This document shows, piece by piece, positions 21,520-31,900 of a stretch of DNA of 43,276 nucleotides. The stretch covers positions 1 to 43,276 of the forward strand of contig JAADVB010000163.1 of assembly GCA_023334545.1 (NCBI GenBank), read 5' to 3'. Origin of the DNA: Salisapilia sapeloensis. Lineage: Eukaryota; Oomycota; Peronosporomycetes; Peronosporales; Salisapiliaceae. The notes beneath the pieces are model-generated. The model did not search any database. It was not told where the DNA came from and saw nothing but the letters and a program-made list of their open reading frames with translations. The position numbers and the translations under genes are program-made. Every line of letters starts with the position of its first letter. Within the stretch, counting starts at the first letter, position 1.

Positions 21520-23299
21520 CTACCTCTTCCTCCCGGTTGCCCTCACTGGACCCTTACGCGGCGGGCCTCTTGCAACATTATCTCGCTGTGACTTCTCTCG
21601 GCAGAATGGAATGTGCCGTTCAGCTGCTTTCTCGTTAAAGCGCCGAGTACAATACTCGCATTGAATTAGACTTGGATCTGGTGCCGACGGAATCGGCGGA
21701 GGAAGTTCCTTGCCTTCCTTGATTGCCTGCGACACGTCCTTGTTCGCTTTCATAGCATTCCGGAACATGTCACTCTTCTGCTTCCAGCTTGCTCCCTTCG
21801 GCTTGATGATCTGACTGTCTGCACCAAATCCCTTGGGTTTATTGCTAGAGGCCTTGCTCTTCTTTGCGATCTGTTCCGCTTCCGTTCCTTCCAATCGTTT
21901 CGCGGTCATATTGAACACTTTCCGAGTTCCTGAGAACACCTTCTTGCATACTCGTCCATGCTTTTCCAGAACACTCAGATTGAACGTTCTATTGCAGTTC
22001 GCGCACTGACCCTTCTCTTCTTCCTCTTCAGCGTACTCGTCCTAGATCACATGCCAAGTTACTATTTCAAAACCAATAACAACTTTAATGCATACAGGCA
22101 TACCACATGGATAGCTCCACGCGTCAGAGGCGGTGGCTGAGGTATAGTCTCTCTATCTTCCTCAGACTGTTGCTCCAAAGGCGGTTCAATAGGCGCCTCC
22201 TTTCGAACACGGGAAGCTGGAGTACGCTTCGACTGTGGTGGCTCAGGAGCTGGTTTTTTCATTCGACCATTCGTAGTAGCAGCTTGTCTATCTCGTGCGA
22301 CTGGTTCTCTAGCGCTCTGAACAACAGGCTGACGAACAGCGGGCTCCGTCATGAGTAACCCGTCATTTGTCGGGGCACTTCGAGCTTTCCGTCTCGCCAT
22401 CTTTGCCTTTAAAAGTGACAAAGAGTTCTCCATCTCACCCGCGTTCGAACTCGCATACGGGTCTACTTGCTGAGGAGATGGATAGCGTCGACTGCGATTC
22501 TGTTCCACATCGCGACGTCGTGGTGGGCGTACCGCAGGACTGGGTGTCATGGTAGAGTTGGCATCATTCATCGCTACCCCACTGCACTTTGGGCATTGGC
22601 AACTAGAGTTACGAAGGCACGGTCCAGAATGTGCTTTTTGAGCTCCACCGTTGGAGGAGTTGCCCTTCGGTCCGACTGGTGTCTCGTCATGGATCTCCAT
22701 ACCAGTAGCGCGTTTTACTTCCCGAAACAACGAATCATGGTCTGAGTTTGATCATTTGAATATAAGATGGAAATATCTCCACCTCATCTTGAGATATAGT
22801 CAAGAGGCATACCTGATTGTAGCTCGGCTGGAGCTGACAGCTCTTGCTCGGGATTCTGACGCGGTTGACGCTTCGGATACCGTCCAGACAGCTGATCCAG
22901 TGAGTCTGAATCATCGAAGCTGTCTCCGCCCTGGTTGTTGTTGCCGTAGTGAGATTGCTGATGCAAAGGCGGTCGATTTCCACCAGGAGCATGCATACCA
23001 TCACGCGGGTTGGTAGGTTTGTTGAATCGACGCCGAGTCGGATCGTCGTATCCATCACCTCCAGCGTCAGGCACAGGCCGGTTCCGAGGATTTACCCTTC
23101 ACATCAAAATTAGCAAGAGGGAGCTTTGCTGCTTCGAGCAAGTAGCATATAGAAGGAAACGTTACTTGGGAATGAACGTATGCTCTTCAGATACGGCCCC
23201 TTGCTGCCGTTGTGACCGTATATATTGAGCCTTCTCTCTCTTCTCCTGCTGCCTCCGCGCGTAGTCTGTAGGGTCATATCGACTTCTAGCTGTTGACAT
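21520..23299 (-). CDS. ZC2HC1 (FAM164)-type C2HC zinc-finger protein
   Basis: Four exons, 23299-23166, 23096-22813, 22741-22104 and 22041-21520: 1578 bp, 525 residues. The last exon contains two zinc fingers with the identical spacing C-x2-C-x11-H-x3-C, separated by the family linker KVFSGTRKVFNMTAKRLEGTE (quoted from residue K of the first finger tail). This is the pattern of ZC2HC1A/FAM164. The first about 350 residues are charged and disordered; the N-terminus (RYDPTDYARRQQEKREKA) is helical. Family function is poorly defined; some members are linked to cilia or flagella, which I treat as weak context only. The first ATG after an in-frame stop is at 23299. It converges on the K+ channel (93 bp between stops). 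Confidence 0.82.
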
Positions 23300-23575
23300 G
23301 CCCGATGGAATGTCCTCTTGAAGGTTGGACTTTACCTCTGGAGGGTGAGATGAAGAATACTACACCCTCAGGTGCTATCATTCACTCGTAGTAAAACTAA
23401 AAATATCTTTTTTAAATATATCTTTCCTGGTCGTTAAGTGCGACCTAGAGAGACTCTACGATCTCCTGTCACGACGTCTCCTCACATGAACCCAACTATA
23501 ACGCATAGGATTTTGGCATAAAGCATTCAAAATGCAAGTATAAGTGTTAGATTTGTACTCTAGCAGAGCAGTGGC

Positions 23576-24937
23576 TTATCTGCCGGAATTGGCGAGCAAA
23601 TCAGTCACGACGTCTCGAACCCACGGTTGAGAGAACTGCTGCGGATGTGGAATGGAAAACTCGTCCGCTTCCACTTCGGCAGTCAATATCTGCTGGTCAG
23701 CCTGCTGAGACTTTTCTACGTCCCGTAGGAATCCGCACGGATCGCTGCTCATTTCATCCATCCACTCCATCTTCTGCTGCACTTCCCCAAGGCGACCCAC
23801 AAGCTCCTCTTCCTGTCTCTTCAACAGATCCATCTCTTTCTCCATATCCGTTTCCAAGTCGTCCACTTCCGCCAAAGCAGCGCTCCTGGTCTTGGAAAGC
23901 GCGTCCACACCGCCAGTGCCGATCGAGCTACTCGACGACGCACCTCCAAACTCAACGTCAACGATCCTCTCTTCCAGCACCTCCTGCTCACACGCTTTAT
24001 CAAGAGGCAAGGCAAACTCCATGCTGACGCTACGCACAGGCGTCAAGTGTGGAGTGAGTGCTGCGACGATGGAAGAGAATGGAATGGAAATGCAGTGGAG
24101 GAGACTCCCCAGAGCATGATCGCATACGACCACGCGGCAGTCGTCATCTTTGATCAAGTTGTGGTGCTTAATGTATTCCCAAATGGCAAAGACGATCGCT
24201 CGCTTGGAATGCGTTTCGGCATCGCCGAGGTTGGGCGACAGAATCTTCTTCAGCTCGTCCGACAGAGAAAACTTTTCCGTCGAGCTCACAGGGAATAGCT
24301 GCACTCGAACAGTGTTCGGCGTCTGCCCCATGCGACTTACCTCAATACCATCTACCGTCTGGCCGGGCTTCTTGAAGCTTGTCCACTAGATCAGAGCAGA
24401 GCATGAATTGGAGCCACTAGTTAAAAAACAGAACGATCTACCTCAATGTTTGAGTCCGAGTACACGCGTGGGTCCAGCTCGAACACGCACTTGCGAAAGC
24501 AGTTGGCAAAGTTCACGACGGAGGATTTTCCGACAGATGCATCAACGGCTTCCACTCGTAGCGTCCATTTCCCAGGCTTTCCCGGTTTGTCCTCTTCGTC
24601 CTCCACAGGCATGGTGTAGGAATACAGCACTTTTACTCGCAACCGCTTAGGTTCTCCCTACACAACACCACTCTTTATAAGTCTGCATTTATCAATCATT
24701 GCATGCAACAATGTACTTGCTGCGGATACAGTCGATGGCCGCGAAGATCTCGCGTCATGGTCTGCAATTTGTCATCCAGCCGCCTATGCACATCATCCAC
24801 ACGGCGGAGAGCATCGAGCTCCTGCTGGAGTCGCCAGTCGGCTGCCAGGATACTCTAAGTACAATTTGCAGCTATTAGTCATCGGCATGCAGCGCTGGTG
24901 CTTGGATGCAAAGGCGACGTACGGTCGGAATAGGCAT
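23576..24937 (-). CDS. SMARCD: SWI/SNF complex BAF60/SMARCD (Snf12/Rsc6) subunit
   Basis: Four exons, 24937-24923, 24854-24717, 24657-24442 and 24385-23576: 1179 bp, 392 residues. Exon 1 is only 15 bp (MPIPT). Features: helical N-terminus (WRLQQELDALRRVDDVHRRL), a beta-rich part (LRVKVLYSYTMP, WTLRVEAVDA), the family signature SNIEWTSFKKPGQTVDGIEV, and a SWIB domain (LKKILSP, RAIVFAIWEYIKHHNLI, LLHCISIPFSSI) followed by a Glu/Lys coiled coil and a C-terminal segment QPWVRDVVTDLL. BAF60 subunits bridge transcription factors to the chromatin-remodelling ATPase in the nucleus. SWIB-MDM2-only proteins are shorter and lack the IEW block, so SMARCD is the better call. Confidence 0.87.
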
Positions 24938-25313
24938 TGTGTCTCAAGAGTCCTCGGCACCCAGCGTCCTTGGTCAATACAAAAACGCAGTCAGGGGAGT
25001 ACCGTCAACGTCACTTTACAACAGAAGGGGCATGCATGACATAATAATTTGAAGGCACCCATCAAGCACCCATCAAGTTCAGGTTGGAAGTCAGTTTGAG
25101 TATTTCTTGCCACGAAGACTTCGTCGCTGTCAACAGGAGTACCTCGTCTGCGCCGCTTGCCTACTCAGCTATTCTTCGCATCAGCAAGTCTTCGTGTCTG
25201 TCGACCAGACTACTTCGATTGCGCCACTTGCCTACTCAGCATTTCCATTGCAACAGCACGACATCCGATAGACCGATCGTAAAACCATTCTTTCCCCAGA
25301 AAAACATTTTCCG
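24938..25313. promoter_or_regulatory. Divergent region SMARCD / tetraspanin with tandem repeat
   Basis: About 375 bp between opposed starts. It holds a duplicated acccatcaag (25057-25077) and an imperfect 71-bp tandem duplication (listed separately). A pyrimidine/A-rich stretch, ccattctttccccagaaaaa (about 25285-25304), lies just upstream of the tetraspanin ATG and loosely resembles an oomycete initiator. Confidence 0.4.
25115..25256. repeat. Imperfect 71-bp tandem duplication upstream of tetraspanin gene
   Basis: Copy 1 is 25115-25185 and copy 2 is 25186-25256. Both start aag(a/t)cttcgt and contain cgcc(g/a)cttgcctactcagc at the same offset. The most conserved part is the last 25 bp of each copy. 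It ends about 57 bp before the ATG, so it may lie in the 5' UTR or core promoter. Confidence 0.75.
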
Positions 25314-26300
25314 ATGCTAGAAGAGTCTCGGCCGTCGAAAGACCAGACCGATGTCGGCTCTGTCCTCATCAATATCGGGAAAATCATCCTTTTGCTGCTC
25401 AACGTCGCTTTTGTGATTTGCGGCGCCATCCTAGTTTACTTTAGCAACCGCGTCAAGACCAGTGGATGGCTCGATGCCTTTGACGGAGACTACGAGTGGA
25501 TTGGCACCACCGCTTTTGTGTTTCTCCTCATCGTCGGTGTTGTCGTCATTCTACTATCGATCCTAGGCTTTTTCGGTGCGCTGCTTCAGAACCGGATCAT
25601 GTTGCTAGCGTACATGATCGCGCTCGTTATTACTGCAGTCTTTTTCATTGTCGTCGCCGTCGGTGGCGCCAAGACGGATGGGAAAGCAAAGGACTGGGCA
25701 AGCTCTTCTTATCCTGCCGTCGAGTCGGAAGAAACTGTCGGATCGAATTTCAATCAGCTCTACTGTCTATCTCAAGTTCCGTACTACTGTGAAGACGCTC
25801 CTGTTGCTGATGTCTTCTCCCTCTTTGGCTATTCTACAGAAGGCTTCTCTGGATACTTTGGTCCCACCACATCCAACATTACTAGTCTCTGTGGAGTGTT
25901 AGCTGTCGATGCTGTCGACACGATCTGCAAAGTCTGTGATAAAGCTTCCGAGTACGACTCTTACAAACCTGTGGTGGACTGGGCAGAGGGCAAATGCCCT
26001 CGTAACAAGGAAAACCAGCTATGGTGCGGAAAGCTCGTGTTGGAGGTCACTGGAATGGACGGCTCTGGGTCTGGAGAAGCTACCTCCGGTATCGGGCCTT
26101 CTGGATCCGAAGACCCGGTAGAACACGGCGCTCCTTACTCCCAGTGCCGTGACGTATTCCTTGACCTCGTGTCGAAGTGGAGTTCGTTACTACTGGATGT
26201 TAGTATCGTGATCATCGTCATCCTCGTCGTCTTGGCAGCATTCACATGGTACTTCCGAAGCAAATCGACCGACAGCGGTAGTCGCAACCTGATCCAGTAG
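25314..26300 (+). CDS. Tetraspanin-like four-TM membrane protein
   Basis: Intronless, 328 residues. Four hydrophobic segments: TM1 about 21-42 (IGKIILLLLNVAFVICGAIL), TM2 about 64-87, TM3 about 95-117 (MLLAYMIALVITAVFFIVV) and TM4 about 290-312. A small loop lies between TM1 and TM2, and a large loop of about 170 residues between TM3 and TM4. The TM2-TM3 turn ILGFFGALLQNRIMLL matches the tetraspanin G-x-x-GA..(E/Q)N..LL pattern. The large loop holds many Cys (YCLS, YYCED, SLCGV, TICKVCDK, KCPR, LWCGK, QCRD) that could form disulfides, but the canonical CCG motif is absent, so I call it tetraspanin-like. The cytosolic tail is short. Likely in the plasma membrane or endosomes as an organiser of membrane domains. 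Confidence 0.83.
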   Translation: MLEESRPSKDQTDVGSVLINIGKIILLLLNVAFVICGAILVYFSNRVKTSGWLDAFDGDYEWIGTTAFVFLLIVGVVVILLSILGFFGALLQNRIMLLAYMIALVITAVFFIVVAVGGAKTDGKAKDWASSSYPAVESEETVGSNFNQLYCLSQVPYYCEDAPVADVFSLFGYSTEGFSGYFGPTTSNITSLCGVLAVDAVDTICKVCDKASEYDSYKPVVDWAEGKCPRNKENQLWCGKLVLEVTGMDGSGSGEATSGIGPSGSEDPVEHGAPYSQCRDVFLDLVSKWSSLLLDVSIVIIVILVVLAAFTWYFRSKSTDSGSRNLIQ

Positions 26301-26401
26301 CGCTCGACCGAGTACGCATTAATTATCCTCTGGGGCATTTTGGACCATATAATCAAGCGACAGACAAATCAAAACATAGCTCCAGTTTGTTTGTTGCTAA
26401 C

Positions 26402-28852
26402 CTATTCTAAATCCTTCTTGTCTTCATCTACTTGTGTGCAAAGCGTAAGGAAAGACGTCATCTCGAGTTTCCCAGTCGCGAGCGGGTCTTGGATGAAGAA
26501 CTGACGCGTGCGGTTACGTCGTCGCTGCTTGTTGTTCTTGTGCTGCTCTTTCATCTGCTTGTCGTGAAGCGGATTCTTTCCAGGCACCTTCACTCTTGGT
26601 TCGAACTTAGTCGCGGTCTCGGCATGCGCATACTTCTCTAGCAGTGCCTCCGTGCTTTCGTTCGCAGCCGACGGAAGTAGCTGAGCTGTGGCCTTGGCGT
26701 ACGTCACGACAGCCGGGTGCCAGTGCTTCTGCAGCAGTGTCAGTTCCCAGCAGGCACTCGCGTACGGGTTCGCAAAGTCCGGGTCGTCCACATCTCCTCT
26801 GTACTCGCCCGACACGACTCGGTCGGCGTCTCCCTCCAGCAGCTGCTGCACCTTTCGATATCGATGGAACAGCGACCGGACGATCACCAGCGTTGCGATG
26901 GCTCCGGCAGGAGGCAGGTGGCAGCTAATCGCTAGCAATCGTTTAACGAAGGCAGCCACTCGGTCCACGACGATCTCCTTGCGTCTCAAGAACGCCACTT
27001 CGACGCACTCCAATGCAACCTTGAGCTCATCCACACTTGTACTCGACAATCGAGGCAGGAGTCTGTACAGCACGTCAATGAACTCCTTTTCGTCCACCAG
27101 TAGCTCCTGTCCAGGCCCCTGTAGGGTCTTGAGCCCAACCAGAATAGCGTTGAGAGCCGCATCCAGAGGATACGCGTCTTCCTTGAGTCCGACCTTTAGT
27201 ACCTTGAGCAAGTCGATCATAATGTCCAGATTGATGAGAAAAGCGAACTTTGCCAGTCCTCGCAAGACAGCTGGAAGCGCCTGCGAGTACGTTGCCTGCT
27301 TCAGGATACGGAAATAGATCAGCACGAGCTCGTGCAGAATGTCGGCCTGGGCCCTTCCTTTCTCGTTCGGGTCCACGACAGCCTCCGCTTCCTTCAGGTT
27401 GGCAGCAATGGCGTCTCCATGCTCATGCTGACTCTTCTTCCGTTTCTTACGATCGGACTTGGCGCGCTTCCGAGCCTGCTCTCCTTCTTCCATTGTCACG
27501 GCAAGTGGTAGACGCAGGAACGCATCCAACAAGGTACCTTTGACGCGATGCTGCTTCTGCTTGACGTACGACGAGACCTGTTTGACGATCTCAAGGGACG
27601 AACTGAAGCTCTTGTCTGCACGGAAGACTGCTTCAAACGCAGTACACGCTGGCTTGCGCAGACTGTCGATGCCTGCGTCGGCGAACGGAACGAGGGCTAT
27701 GATGAGGTTCAAGTGGAAGTTAAACGCATACTTTTTTTGAAGCAGCTCCGACAGACACTTGACACCGACTTCTGCCAAAGACAGAGCACGCTGTTCATCC
27801 GCAGTCTCTGGCGTACGCTGCTCGGACGCACTGGCAGTCTGGTAGGACAGTTTCTTCAGTCCGTCCGTTGCGACTTTGCTGCAGTACTTGAGGAAAGTCT
27901 GGTAGGCATTCAAGAGAGACCGTTCATAGTCCTGTAGCTGCTTCACCTGCTTCTTAAGAGGTCGGCTCTTGCCGTCTTTCATCTCGTTGTCATTGTTTAG
28001 CACACGAATGCGGTAGTCTGGCAAAATATCCAACAAGACGGAAAGCATGGACAGCATACTGAGCTTCTGTACGGTCAGGTCTGGATCCTTGGTCAAGTTC
28101 TGGAGCTGCTGCATCTTGCTCAACTCTTCCTCGTGAGTCTTGTCCTTTCTCAACGCTTCCTCTGGGCTTTCAAGAATGCTTTCACTCAATTGAGCAATCT
28201 CGATCTTCTTGTTCCGCAAACGAGCCAAGCGCTGCTTTTGCAAGTCTACTTGCGAAAGCTTGGGCTGTTCCACTGGAGCTTCTTCTTCTTTACCGGTGTC
28301 ATCCTGGACTTCTTCAAACTCCATTTCAGACACGTCCGAGTCGAGCTCGTCGTCATTGTCCTCTGTCTCTGGCTCTTCAGTAGCCACTTTCTGCTTGACC
28401 ACAGGCTTGGACGGCTTGGAAGAGCTTTCGGACGCAAAGCGAATACTACCGTCCATTAGCTTTACAGGAAGTTTGTTCGTGTCGTCCTGGTGCTTTTCCC
28501 ATTGAGCCTTTCGTGGCATGGCCTCCAGCTTTTCGAATGGCACACTGTCATCTTCCTCCGTTTTCACCGGTTCCTTTACCTTTTTAACATCCTTCTTCGA
28601 CTGCACCTGCTTGCTCAATGCTTTTGGGTCCATTCTCATAAGAAAGTTGGATGCAGTCGCATGGTTTTCGAAAAACTCTCGGTCTTCCTCACCAACTTCG
28701 ACATCCTGATCGTCATTGTCATGCTTCACTGCCGGTTTCTCTTTCGGAACAACCTTTTGCTTCTTATTAGCAGCAGGTGCGTTCTTCTTATTGCCCTGTT
28801 TGCTCTTGCTCTTGGAGCTCGAGGCAGTAGATGCAGTCCTCTTCTTGCCCAT
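26402..28852 (-). CDS. NOC3: Nucleolar complex protein 3 (NOC3, CBF/MAK21 family)
   Basis: Intronless. The frame opens at 28870 with TTG; the first ATG is 28852 (MGKKRTAS), giving 816 residues. NOC3 joins NOC2 in 60S pre-ribosome maturation and nuclear export, and in yeast also helps pre-replication complex assembly. The N-terminus is highly basic then acidic (nucleolar type). The NOC3 domain begins near RLARLRNKKIEIAQLSESIL and continues through LQNLTKDPDLTVQKLSMLSM and ILPDYRIRVL. The C-terminal CBF domain includes ATLVIVRSLFHRYRKVQQLL and YASACWELTLLQKHWHPAV. The extreme C-terminus retains NPLHDKQMKEQHKNNKQRR. Length fits the family (about 660-820). It lies 93 bp downstream of the TOR stop on the same strand. 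Confidence 0.93.
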   Translation of the reverse strand: MGKKRTASTASSSKSKSKQGNKKNAPAANKKQKVVPKEKPAVKHDNDDQDVEVGEEDREFFENHATASNFLMRMDPKALSKQVQSKKDVKKVKEPVKTEEDDSVPFEKLEAMPRKAQWEKHQDDTNKLPVKLMDGSIRFASESSSKPSKPVVKQKVATEEPETEDNDDELDSDVSEMEFEEVQDDTGKEEEAPVEQPKLSQVDLQKQRLARLRNKKIEIAQLSESILESPEEALRKDKTHEEELSKMQQLQNLTKDPDLTVQKLSMLSMLSVLLDILPDYRIRVLNNDNEMKDGKSRPLKKQVKQLQDYERSLLNAYQTFLKYCSKVATDGLKKLSYQTASASEQRTPETADEQRALSLAEVGVKCLSELLQKKYAFNFHLNLIIALVPFADAGIDSLRKPACTAFEAVFRADKSFSSSLEIVKQVSSYVKQKQHRVKGTLLDAFLRLPLAVTMEEGEQARKRAKSDRKKRKKSQHEHGDAIAANLKEAEAVVDPNEKGRAQADILHELVLIYFRILKQATYSQALPAVLRGLAKFAFLINLDIMIDLLKVLKVGLKEDAYPLDAALNAILVGLKTLQGPGQELLVDEKEFIDVLYRLLPRLSSTSVDELKVALECVEVAFLRRKEIVVDRVAAFVKRLLAISCHLPPAGAIATLVIVRSLFHRYRKVQQLLEGDADRVVSGEYRGDVDDPDFANPYASACWELTLLQKHWHPAVVTYAKATAQLLPSAANESTEALLEKYAHAETATKFEPRVKVPGKNPLHDKQMKEQHKNNKQRRRNRTRQFFIQDPLATGKLEMTSFLTLCTQVDEDKKDLE

Positions 28853-28945
28853 GCCTTTGTCCGTCTCCAACCAAATTGGTTTAAAGTGTCAACGTTACAA
28901 ACTTGTTTTCAAACTTTAACGAACCGAAAGAAAAAGAAAAGAGAA

Positions 28946-31900
28946 CTACCAAAATGGACACCAGCCATAATAGAGCTGGCATAAATTCTCATGCGACGTC
29001 GCCTGCTGGATGAGGCGTTCCACCTGCGCATCCACGCTGAGCACCTTGGATCCATTGCCAAAGTCGCGTCCGACAAGCTTCTTTTGGACGCGATCCACGA
29101 CGCTCAGCGCTTTTTCATTGAGCTGCGGCTGGGTTGCCAGATCCTGCAGGCTCTGCGCTTCCGCCTTCTTCGTCTCCGGAATACTGTTCCTCGCCAAGCT
29201 CGATCCGTTCAAAGCACTCATGTTGAAGTTGAACATGGCTTCCGACGATGAGTGTCTTCTCCTCGAGTTAGACGCGTTGCTCTGGTTTTCGTCGCCGTCT
29301 TCCCGAGACTCACCCTCGTTGCTCTCGGTCGCGTCCTCGCTAATCTCCGTCTCCGTCTGCGTTCCACTAGTGCCAGCTCTCTCCGTCCCCTCCTCATCCG
29401 CTGCGGACGTCGTAGTGTCTTCATCCTGCGGTCGAGCATGCGACGGAACTGCATCCTTTTTGAGCAGTCTCCAGTTAATGAGAGGATCGTATACGAAAGC
29501 TTCCAGCACAGCCAGAAGACTGTCACGGTTGTCTCGCAGCACGCGCATAGAGTCCTCACACGTCGATCGGAAGTTGCCTTCGATGCCACTCACCTCCATG
29601 GCGTGTGTGAGCATGCGTGTGAGTCGGAAAGGCACTTTCTCCGGGTACTTGTCTCGCTCCATGGCTACTTCGAAGCAGTCGCCAAAGTCAATGTGGACCA
29701 TCTTGCCGGACACTCGGTCCAGCATCAAGTTACTCGGGTGACGATCGCCCAGTCCTAAGATGTAGCCTGCCATCGACATGACAGCCAGCGAACGCGTAAA
29801 GTTGCGTCGACGGTCGAGCCACACTTCCGAGTCCTGGGACTTAAGCCACAGGACGCGATACAGATCCTGTCCTGTCGTCTGGCCCAAGGCGCACTTGAAA
29901 GCCTCTACCTTTTGCATCAACGGCAGTTTGTCGTAGTCTGGCGCCATCTGCACCATCAACCGATGCTCGACGTTAAGCTGGATTTTGCGGGCTTCTCGGT
30001 AGTCTCGAATGAGTTGATGCAGCGTATCGCAGTTAGGCACCCAGCCGATGAGACCGCTTGAGTGGGACAAGGGGAGTACACTGTATCGCTCGATGGCCAA
30101 GTTCCGCTTACTCGTGACATTGTCATTAGCCAGGAGCGTGTTAATAACTCCGAAAAGCTGCATGACACGCTCATCCTGTCGTAGATCCTCATGACCCTTG
30201 AGCAGGAAGGGGTATGAGTTGCCGTCGCTGCCGTTGATCGTGACCTTTCGAGGTCGCTGCTTACTGCTCAGCACCGACACTTTGCTTTCAAAGGACGAGA
30301 TGCGGACAATCGGGGCGCCAGCCTTGTACGTACCGGGTACTGCCAAGCTCAAATTCTGCACTGACAGCAGCTTCGGTCCGACGTTCGCCAGCTCCAGAGT
30401 CGACAGGTTAGCGAGTTGCTTGCGGATCTTGGAGAAGATGCTGTAGTACAAGTCCCACGCCTGATTCAGGTCGTCCGTGTTACCGGACTTTTCAAACACG
30501 TCCGTCCATGCTTTGGCGGTGCTCAGATCCCGCGCAAATGCTTGACAGAAGGCCACCTCTCGAAGGGTGGGTGCCTCGTCCACGCCGATGTTGTTCATCT
30601 TTTCGTGCAGCGGTGCCAGCTCTGCAATCATAGACACAGCATCGCGGTTGTTGAAGTAGTGTTTCGACGCCTCCTCGAGGGCGCCGTACCAGAGCTCATT
30701 CCAAAGAATGGCAACGCGGATGAGTTCTCGAGACACCATGTCCGCTTCGTGCACTAGTCGAGACGAGTGCTTTCTCACAGCAGCCAAGATACCTTCTGCA
30801 GCAGTCTTCCGGCCTGGATTGACGGCCTTGGACGCCACCGTGATGGGGTAAATGAGTGCTTGAGGATGCGCTAGTCCAATTCGGGACAGAAGTTCGTTCA
30901 ATAGTTCGTTCATTGTCGGATTCGGCGAATCGATTCGAGCGATGAGCTGAGGGATGACGTCGAGCCATGTGTCGATAGTCACGTCATGGAAACCGTTGCT
31001 CATTGCAGCGTGGACGTCGGATCTGTGGCCGTTGGCAAACCACAGCGTCAGGAGACGTAGAACATCTTTCGTGACGTCGTACCGTGTGTCTCCAAACGAA
31101 ATGGAGCGGAAGAAACCGTGAATAGCTGGTGCTGCGAACTTTCTTCCTGCACCGGCGTCGCTCGCGTCCTTGGTACTGGCGTCAAGTGCTCGGAAGTTGA
31201 GCAGCGCCCACTCGTGCCATGCGCGGTGGTTGGTAGGGTCCAGTCGCGTGGCCTGCTCTAAACATGAAAGCGCCTGGTCAAAGAGACCGTCGTTCTGTTC
31301 ATCAACAGTGGACATCTGCCATTCACCCAGTTGGATGTACACCTGGACGCGGAGTTTGATAAGATCCTCGCTCATGTCGTCCCCGTGTTTCTCCAACGCG
31401 TCGATAAAGTGTCGGATCTGCTGCAACGCCACGTCTTCGCGACCTTCCGCCCACAGATGCTGGAAGTAGCTAAAAGCTACTCTTGGATCCGGACTGGACC
31501 CGTCGGCCAGCGTCAGATTGGCACCGGCCGTCGGATTCACGTTGAGCTGGAGAGCAGAGTATGGGTCTTCCTGGATGCTGCGGACGAACGGATCGACGCC
31601 GACTCTTCGAAGAGCATTGATCGACAGGTTGAGTTGCCCAGACTTGCGGCACAGACGAGCGTACTTGAGCCAGACGTCGACGTCTTCACGTGGATCAAAC
31701 ACTAGGGAGCGGACGAGCATGAGGTCCTGCCACACTTGCAGGTTTCGGTCCACGCCAAGCAATCGCTTTGTCCACGTCGACTGTAGTTTGTGTAGCGCAG
31801 CTGACTTTTCGATCGCATAGCTATGGGAGGAAGCTTCGGATACAAAGTTGAGGCTGCTGATGCTCTGCTTACGCCTTGACGCAGTCGGCTGCAGTGTTAC

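Noticed and set aside
29010-29741. 243-residue plus-strand frame opposite the TOR C-terminus
   Set aside because: Ser/Leu/Ala-rich translation caused by codon usage of the opposite strand; TOR kinase motifs explain the region.
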